NCBI GenBank assembly: GCA_905221605.1
Contig: CAJNDS010002212.1
Coordinates: forward strand, 325,001 to 375,000
Length of the DNA stretch: 50,000 bases
DNA from: Symbiodinium natans
Lineage: Eukaryota; Sar; Dinophyceae; Suessiales; Symbiodiniaceae
Direction: 5' to 3'
Part shown: positions 44,297 to 50,000 of the stretch, piece after piece
Numbering within the stretch: position 1 is the first letter of the stretch
How the letters are laid out: each line of letters begins with the position of its first letter
Made by a program: the position numbers and the translations under genes
The notes under the pieces: model-generated
What the model was told of the DNA's origin: nothing
Seen by the model: the letters and a program-made list of their open reading frames with translations, nothing else
The model's database searches: none

Positions 44297-44415
44297 CTAA
44301 ACCCTAAACCCCAAACCCTAAACCCTAAACCCCAAACCCTAAACCCCAAACCCTAAACCCCAAGCCCTAAACCCCAAACCCTAAACCCCAAACCCTAAAC
44401 CCTGAACCCTAAACC
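44297..44415. repeat. CCCTAAA/CCCCAAA alternating array
   Basis: Fourteen-base higher-order unit CCCTAAACCCCAAA repeated about seven times: two heptamer variants alternate regularly. Confidence 0.93.
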
Positions 44416-44853
44416 CCAGACCAACTCCAGACCTTCAACTCAACGAGACCGGACGCGCCAGGATTTTCGAGGAGGCAGCACTGCCTCCTTTTCGACTTCC
44501 TCGACGATGTCGGCTGTCAGGGCCTGAGGTTTCGGAGTTCAGGGTTTAGGGTTTTAGGGTTTAGGGCTTTAGGATTTAGGGTTCAGAATTCAGGGTTTAG
44601 GGTTTAGTGGTTTAGGGTTTCTGGGTTCAGAGTAAATTAAGGGGCGCTGCGCAGGGAGGCTCAGCGAGAACGCAAACGGTTAGAGACCTCTCCCGCCTTG
44701 ATTTCCGCCTCGGTGACTTCCAACATACCGATGTCGTCCGTGGGCTTGACCAACTTGCATGGAGCGATGCTTTTCAGGGGGTTTTGGTGTAGGTGTAGGC
44801 TCCGGGGCTGCAAGGCCTCACTGTCAGGAATGCATCCGGACCACTAGTTCGAA

Positions 44854-44859
44854 GAGAGC

Positions 44860-44914
<55 letters not shown>
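44854..44914. repeat. GA microsatellite followed by poly-A
   Basis: About 28 GA units with one interruption, then GCGG and ten A. It lies just 3' (minus sense) of the exon at 44927-45118. Confidence 0.95.
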
Positions 44915-44915
<1 letters not shown>

Positions 44916-44926
44916 GAAAAAAAAAA

Positions 44927-45118
44927 GGACCCTTAACCCTCAGAAACGCAGCCTCAGCCAGGGGATCCCCACGTTGTCGAATCGCCCACTCCAGCAGAAG
45001 CCTAGGCAACACCCCTAAACTCCACTTGACTGGGCACAGCTGCCCGTCATGGCATCCCTTTCCTGTCCATAGCTTAGCCATTGCTTGTCCTGTCACAATC
45101 CGCCAGACATCCTCCACT
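44927..45118 (-). CDS. Exon, unidentified globular segment
   Basis: 63 open codons on the minus strand: EDVWRIVTGQAMAKLWTGKG, CHDGQLCPVKWSLGVLPRLL, LEWAIRQRGDPLAEAAFLRV. Strong mix of Trp, Leu, Gly and charged residues, one of the most protein-like stretches in the window. The 3' edge is CTGAGG|GTTAAG or close. Family not recognised. Confidence 0.55.
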
Positions 45119-45199
45119 AAGCCGAGGCTACGCCCGTGTTAAGTTGAGAACATGGAATAAACAAGCCAACCCCCCCCCCCCCCCCACCCCACCCTTCAA

Positions 45200-45296
45200 C
45201 TTCATGAAGCAACCAGGCAATCCGAGCTCGAAACTTGGCGCTGCTGCGCGCCTCCTGGTCTCCGTGCCTAGGGCTCTTGAAGGTGCTTACTTGGAG
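45200..45296 (+). CDS. Exon ending at family-2 introner copy 3
   Basis: The plus strand reads NFMKQPGNPSSKLGAAARLL then VSVPRALEGAYLE, ending TTGGAG|GTTCAGGG, the same donor context as copies 1 and 2 of the introner. A possible continuation after CTGAG at 45453 reads TEDVILSDAPAWTYIPRPSS in phase. Unrecognised. Confidence 0.5.
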
Positions 45297-45430
45297 GTTC
45301 AGGGTACTTATTAACCCAATTATCACTGTACTTATAACCCAATTATACTCAAAAAGGGCAGGGCACTTAGAGGGGCTTATAAGTGGGTTATAGGTACAGT
45401 TAGAATTGGTTAACACGTAGCATGAACCTC
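45293..45430. mobile_element. Inverted-repeat introner family 2, copy 3
   Basis: Left GGAGGTTCAGGGTACTTATT, right reverse complement GAGGTTCATGCTACGTGTTA; inner arms CCAATTATCACTGTACTTAT and partner. About 136 bp, no coding capacity. Confidence 0.8.
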
Positions 45431-45452
45431 ACAGTAACTGACTATCACTGAG

Positions 45453-45555
45453 ACTGAGGACGTAATCTTAAGTGATGCCCCTGCCTGGACTTACATACCC
45501 AGACCGAGTAGCTCCAGAGCATCTTTATGGAAGAGGTCATACATGGGGGTTTCCG
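45453..45555 (+). CDS. Possible continuation exon after introner copy 3
   Basis: From the AG at 45451-45452 the plus strand is open: TEDVILSDAPAWTYIPRPSS then SRASLWKRSYMGVSEHKG, into a short CCCTAAA tract. The acceptor choice is mine; a nearer AG (45434) would give an immediate stop. Confidence 0.35.
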
Positions 45556-45619
45556 AACATAAGGGACCCCTAAAATAGCCCTAAACCCTAAAAAAACCCT
45601 AAACCCTAAACCCTAAAAT

Positions 45620-45790
45620 AGGCCCCCCAAATGAGCCGCCAACAGCACCACGCAGTCATGGACCGCCTCGGCAAGGCAAAGACCAAAAGCAGCTAACCTC
45701 AAAGCCCCGTCGACGATAAAGATGCCCAAAAAACTACAAAAATAGTGGGGCAGGGCTAAAGGTTTCGGGATGGGGTTCCAGGTTTTATTC
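45620..45790 (-). CDS. Possible exon, hydrophobic
   Basis: The minus strand reads FCSFLGIFIVDGALRLAAFG then LCLAEAVHDCVVLLAAHLGG; it could be a membrane helix or an LRR-like helix. Only one frame considered; uncertain. Confidence 0.35.
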
Positions 45791-46074
45791 ACCAAAAGAA
45801 CTAATAGGAGTGGTTTAAGGGTTAAGTTTCGTGGCTTCAACAGCAGACCTGAAACTTCTGACGCGTGGCCTCAACGCCACACTGGGACGCTCGGGCAATT
45901 CGCCTGGTGACCTGGCCAAGAATGACATGGGGCCAAGGGTACGTAGACAAGCCGATATGCTTTAGCATGGGACTGAATCTAGATTCGGTACCCTAAAACT
46001 CTCATAGGACCCCCCCAAAACCGCCCGCATATGTCGAGGATCAAGTCCCCACCCCACACCCCCTTCCACCCCCG

Positions 46075-46284
46075 CGTGCCTTCTGGAGGAGGTCCGCGCT
46101 CCCCTTGGCCTGTTCCAGGAGTTCGGTCCGCCAACCTGACATGACGGCAACGCTGATGCACGCCAAAGTACTGAGATAAACCCTGCAACTGAGGTGGACA
46201 CGCTCCTGGTTCACAATCTTCAGCCTGGAGATGTCCTTCGCAGAGAGAAAGTTCTACACGGCCTGTCCGAACATCTGCCATCAA
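46075..46284 (-). CDS. Possible exon, Cys/His-containing
   Basis: The minus strand reads ADVRTGRVELSLCEGHLQAE, DCEPGACPPQLQGLSQYFGV, HQRCRHVRLADRTPG. The Cys/His spacing hints at metal binding, and I compared it with SBP-type fingers, but the signature is incomplete. A second minus frame is open. Confidence 0.35.
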
Positions 46285-46488
46285 GCCTCAGAACTACTTG
46301 CAGTTATGTAGTACAATATATATATATATAGAGAGAGAGATAGTACGCATCACATCAGGCTATACATGTTCATGAATTAAGTACAATCCATATCCATGTA
46401 CGAGCAGTAGAGTAGAATAACCATAATCCCTGAAACCTGTGCCCTAAGCCCTAAACCCGAAACCCTAGAATAGAATATCTTCAACCCA

Positions 46489-46511
46489 CCCCCCCCCCCC
46501 CCCCCCCCCCC
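46489..46511. repeat. Poly-C tract
   Basis: About 22 C. Confidence 0.93.
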
Positions 46512-46565
46512 AATGGCTGCAACTCCCCAGGTCCCGCAGGGCTTTCGTTCCGCCATCACCTCGTC

Positions 46566-46720
46566 TTGAGGTTTTTTGGGGTTTTTTAGGTTTTTGAAGT
46601 TGTTTGAAGGGTTTTTGAAGGGTTTTTAGGGTTTTTAGGGTTTTTAGGGTTTTTAGGGTTTATAGTGTTTTTGAAGGGTTTTTAGGGCTGTTTAGGGTTT
46701 TTTAGGGTTTATAGGGGTTT
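46566..46720. repeat. TTTTTAGGG / TTTTTGAAGGG variant array
   Basis: Long-unit relatives of the heptamer: GGGTTTTTA, GGGTTTTTGAA, GGGTTTATA. Confidence 0.85.
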
Positions 46721-46833
46721 AAGAAGAGACCTACATGGACCCAACATCCGCATCATGAAGCACATGCCAACATGTTCCTGTGTTGTTTAGGGCAGACGTC
46801 CCTCAAGTGAAAGGATGTCGAGAAAGTGTATCT

Positions 46834-46937
46834 GGCCACTTCTCGAACTTAGGGCCCCTGTTTAAGGGTACCCTAAATATTCGGCGCCGCCTATGTAATA
46901 GCAACCCCAAAAGGGGCCAGAATATGGAGAAGTGACC
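46834..46937. mobile_element. Inverted-repeat element, GGCCACTTCTC type
   Basis: Left GGCCACTTCTCGAACTTAGG, right reverse complement GGTCACTTCTCCATATTCTG, both continuing to GGCCCCT. 104 bp. The order CTTCTC-AA-TT-GGG parallels the element at 36595-36728. No clear target duplicate. Confidence 0.65.
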
Positions 46938-47099
46938 GTTCCTTAAATCTTGGGGATTTGGGGGCCCTCTGTCCAAACCCTAAACCCTAAACCCTAAACC
47001 CATGGGTCCATGGAAGTGAAAAGAGAAGCTGGGCCAGCAAGCTCGCCGCATTACCCGCTCTCGCCAAGAAGTGGACGGCGGCGCACTGTCTCCTCTGCC

Positions 47100-47180
47100 C
47101 AAAACCCTAAGCCCCAAGTTATAAGCCCCAAACCCTAAACCCCAAACCCCAAACCCCAAACCCCGAACCCTAAACCCTAA
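47100..47180. repeat. CCCCAAA/CCCTAAA array
   Basis: About nine units, mixed. 46940-47880 holds several such tracts (also 47338-47450 with a head-on junction) and no recognisable gene. Confidence 0.85.
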
Positions 47181-47885
47181 ACTCTTGAGGTCTAGGGCTT
47201 GGGGTATTTAGGAGCCACCTTTAACAAAAACCCTCAAGCAGTGAGCCCTACAAACCCGAAACCCGATGAACCCCAGCAAGCCCGCACTTGGCCCTTGGTG
47301 TGATACAAAGACCTATCTAGAGTTAACTCAGGGCTCCAGGGTTTAGGGTTTGGGGTTTAGGGTTTAGGGTTAGTTCAGGGTATAGGGTTTGGGGGTTTAG
47401 GGTGGCCCTAAACCCTAAACCCTATTCCCTAAACCCTTAACCCTAAACCCTAAAAGCAAATAACGAGGCCGGACCTCCACGGATCGGCGGCGTAGATCAC
47501 CAGCACTTCGTCCACTGGAATGAACCTGACCTCGACTGGAATGTGTGCTATCTTTGCTTCTCCAAGGATCAACAGGAAAAAGGTTAACCAAAGGAAACCC
47601 AAAAAAATCGAAAGTTCAATTCTTGGCCAAGTAAGTTTAAGCCCTCGTTTCGGTTTGGGGGGGGGAGCGGAATCTAGGACCCTTTTGACACTACCTTGTG
47701 CTTTGGCTCGACCCCGGCGACATTACAAAGCCAAAACCCCAAACCCGAAACCCTAAACCCTAAAGGTGGGGGGGGAAGAGGAAGAGTAGGCCTCCCCCTC
47801 GCCCTCCACCCTCCCCCCCCTTCCCCGACACCCCAAAAAAAATAATAATCATAAACAAAAAACACCCTCACCCCAAACCCTAAGC

Positions 47886-47985
47886 CGCTCAAAGAGGCGG
47901 CGGCCTGATCGGCTCCATACTCGGAGAAGGAGCCATCGGGCCAGGTGACCTTGACCATCGACGTGTCCTGGCATTCTTCTATATG
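47886..47985 (-). CDS. Exon, unidentified
   Basis: The minus strand reads EECQDTSMVKVTWPDGSFSE then YGADQAAASLS in one frame and then GCTTAGGG, which would be a GC donor at the start of a telomere-like tract. Well-formed composition; family unknown. Confidence 0.5.
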
Positions 47986-47992
47986 GCTACTG

Positions 47993-48126
47993 GGTTTAGG
48001 GTTTAGGGTTTAGGGTTTAGGGTTTAGGGTTTGTTTAGGGTTTAGGGTTTAGGGTTTAGGGTTTAGGGTTTAGGGTTTAGGGTTTAGGGTTTAGGGTTTA
48101 GGGTTTAGGGTTTAGGGTTTAGGGTC
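47993..48126. repeat. TTTAGGG array (about 18 units)
   Basis: Nearly pure, one TTTGTTTAGGG irregularity. Confidence 0.97.
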
Positions 48127-48243
48127 TTTTATACCCCCACTAGAATAGAATCCCCTTACCGGGACCTCCAAGAAGGTATTCTGAAAGATTGATAAATACT
48201 CCCACAATACTCGTCTTATATATATATATATGCTTTTATCTTC

Positions 48244-48435
48244 TTATATAGTCTTAGCAGCAAAGGCTTTAGGGGGTGTTGGGGGTTTGGGGTTGTTTCG
48301 GGCCTTAGGTTCCCGAGCCCACTTCCCTACACTATGCATGGGAAGCCCGGAAGAAGGCCTGCTGCTCCGGATCCCTTTCGGCCACAGTTGTCTCCACCCA
48401 CCTGCGCCGGGGTCTCGACTTATCGGCAAAGCCAC
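48244..48435. other. GC-rich island, coding strand undecided
   Basis: Both a plus frame (48230-48442) and two minus frames are open; one minus frame reads GFADKSRPRRRWVETTVAER. I cannot choose. Confidence 0.3.
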
Positions 48436-48688
48436 ACCCTAAAACCCTAAAACCCTAAAACCCTAAAACCCTAAAACCCTAAACCCCTAAAACCCTAGAA
48501 ACCCTAGAACCCCTAAAACCCCAAAACCCCCAAAACCCCTAAAACCCCTAAAACCCCAAAACCCCAAAACCCCAAAACCCTAAAACCCTAAAACCCTAAA
48601 ACCCTAAAACCCTAAAACCCTAAAACCCTAAAACCCTAAACCCTAAACCCTAAAAACCCTAAACCCTAAACACTAAACCCTAAACCCG
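48436..48688. repeat. CCCTAAAA octamer array with heptamer tail
   Basis: About 25 octamers (CCCTAAAA, CCCCAAAA) followed by CCCTAAA units. TTTTAGGG is the telomere unit of Chlamydomonas, but here the octamer grades into heptamers within one array. Confidence 0.95.
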
Positions 48689-48839
48689 AGAGGAGGACCG
48701 CCTTCCTTGGTGGAGAACTTCGACCTGGAACCCGGCCTCAGAGCACATGCAGCTGCACACGACACCCGACCCAAAAAAACACGGCCCAAAAAGAGAAACC
48801 CTAAACCCTAAACCCTGAACCCTAAACCCTAAACCCTAC

Positions 48840-49040
48840 AAGAGCAATCTGCACAATAAGAATAGCGATAATAACAATAATAGAAGATCATGACAACAAC
48901 CGCACTAACATTCATAAATGACAACAACAAACAAGAATCGCAATAATAACAAGAATAGCAATGATCACAGCCGCCACGATCAAGAATGACCACAACAGCA
49001 ACAATAACAATAGAAACAGCCAGAACGGCAACCAGATTTA
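48840..49040. other. AAT/AAC-rich low-complexity island
   Basis: About 200 bp of ATAACAATAATAG/ACAACAACC-type triplet-rich DNA bordered on both sides by telomere-like arrays. Similar in style to 39208-39369 and 20786-20850. No gene. Confidence 0.8.
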
Positions 49041-49215
49041 CAATCTAGGGTCTAGGGTTTAGGGCTTAGGGCTTAGGGCTTAGGGTTTAGGGTTTAGGGC
49101 TTAGGGTTTAGGGTTTAGGGCTTAGGGCTTTCACTCGATATCATTCCCATCCCACAGCTACCAGCAATCTGCTTGGTGGTCACTCCACGGATGCGCGTCT
49201 CTGCGGGCTTCTCTG

Positions 49216-49236
49216 GGGGGGGGGGGGGGGGGGGGG
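49216..49236. repeat. Poly-G tract
   Basis: About 21 G. Confidence 0.95.
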
Positions 49237-49624
49237 CTGCTCCAAGGATGCAGGGTTTAGGGGTTAGGGTTTCAGGGTTCAGGGTTTAACCCTAAACCCT
49301 AAACCCTAAACCCTAAACCCTTTAAGGTTTCAGGGTTTTTGGGTTTAGGGTTCAGGGTGACGGGACTCGTTGTGGCCCTCTCGGGGGGTAGGCACTCAAG
49401 GGACAAGCGACTCCCTGCGCGGTTCTCACTCCGAAGATCGGGACATAGGGATTCGGGTTTAGGGGGTGGGGTTTAGGGTTTGGGGTTTGGGGTTTAGGGT
49501 TTAGGGTTTAGGGTACTTAAAAGTTAGCAACAGCACACTGAGGCGAAGAAGAAGAAGAAGCAATACTTGACAAATGATACATTAGTTTACTCTTGAACAT
49601 CCCCACCTTGCAGGCAAGGAGTTT

Positions 49625-49755
49625 GCAAGCTCACGCTGAGGTTGGGCACTGCAGGGACACTCTGCGAAGATTCTCTGGGCAAAAATTGGGGGTTCGCACT
49701 CCTGGGATTCTCCGGGATACTCTGAAGTTGGGTGCTCCAAGAACACACTGGGGTG
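49625..49755. repeat. Minisatellite related to 14470-14820, opposite orientation
   Basis: GAGGTTGGGCACTGCAGGGA, GATTCTCTGGGC, GGGTGCTCCAAGAACACACT: about four units that are the reverse complement of the GGAGTGCCCAACCCCAGAG type. Confidence 0.7.
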
Positions 49756-49760
49756 GGATA

Positions 49761-49848
49761 CCTAAACCCTAAACCCTAAACCCTAAACCCTAAACCCTAA
49801 ACCCTAAACCCTAAACCCTAAACCCTAAACCCTAAACCCTAAACCCTA
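49761..49848. repeat. CCCTAAA array (about 12 units)
   Basis: Pure heptamers. The remaining 150 bp to the window end are not telomere-like, so this is not a chromosome end. Confidence 0.97.
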
Positions 49849-50000
49849 AGAGTAGAGTTGAGTGTGAAATCTAACAACCTCACACCGAGGGTGGGGAAAA
49901 ATGAGAAGCAGCACATACTGAGCCATGAACAAAAAACATAACAATGGATGCATAATACGTACTAACAGGAAGTAGCGACTGCCACTGCTGCTGTTATTGC

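Noticed and set aside
46075-46284. SBP-type zinc finger
   Set aside because: Cys/His spacing only partly fits and key residues are missing.
1-50000. Dinoflagellate spliced-leader relics
   Set aside because: I looked for the TTTTGGCTCAAG core on both strands by eye and found only partial matches such as TTGGCTCA at 12962, which is expected by chance.
49761-50000. Chromosome end at the right edge
   Set aside because: The array stops at 49848 and unique DNA follows to 50000; the left edge is also non-telomeric.
1-50000. CRISPR array
   Set aside because: Repeats are contiguous heptamers without regular unique spacers, and the context is eukaryotic.

Overview
This looks like nuclear DNA of an alga-like eukaryote. 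A dinoflagellate (Symbiodiniaceae or a relative) is my best inference, not a proven one. The reasons are: hundreds of copies of the plant/dinoflagellate-type telomere heptamer TTTAGGG and its variants scattered through the window; small coding islands that only make sense as exons, with GT, GC or possibly GA donors and AG acceptors; short terminal-inverted-repeat elements sitting inside exons; and a Ty1/copia-like element whose Gag has a CCCH finger plus a CCHC knuckle. No bacterial-style operon, rRNA or convincing tRNA is visible.

Layout. 0-12 kb: a duplicated block (about 1-1,690) recurs in pieces at 5.25-6.3 kb and 10.3-11.65 kb, with telomere-like arrays at the joints. Minus-strand exons lie at 3.0-3.95 kb, 7.3-8.0 kb and 8.2-9.9 kb. 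12-21 kb: telomere-like arrays, long G/C homopolymers, a string of minus-strand leucine-rich-repeat exon fragments (13.3-20.0 kb, resuming at 27.1 kb), and AT-rich islands at 17.4-18.0, 19.55-19.76 and 20.1-20.36 kb. 21,260-27,101: a structurally complete LTR retrotransposon on the minus strand. It has identical 301-bp LTRs, a 5-bp target duplication, a tRNA-Met half-molecule primer site and a polypurine tract. It encodes Gag and a retropepsin-like segment but no integrase or reverse transcriptase, and it sits inside a telomere-like array. 27-50 kb: more arrays, a complex tandem repeat at 31.55-32.45 kb, further exons (WW-like at 34.9 kb, Trp-rich at 39.5-39.9 kb) and several more inverted-repeat elements.

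How the parts relate. Two families of short inverted-repeat elements interrupt open reading frames in a way that leaves the frame intact when they are removed, which is how introner elements (intron-generating transposons) behave. Some short TTTAGGG tracts themselves begin GTTTAG and end TTTAG or TTAG, so they carry GT...AG ends. In three places removing such a tract joins two good open frames in phase. In four other places an array is flanked by a direct repeat, and in two of these an uninterrupted related sequence exists elsewhere in the window. I read the window as a gene-poor, exon-fragmented region in which transposon-like introners and telomere-repeat insertions have colonised genes. Exon calls come from reading frames and composition only; none is supported by transcripts or searches here.
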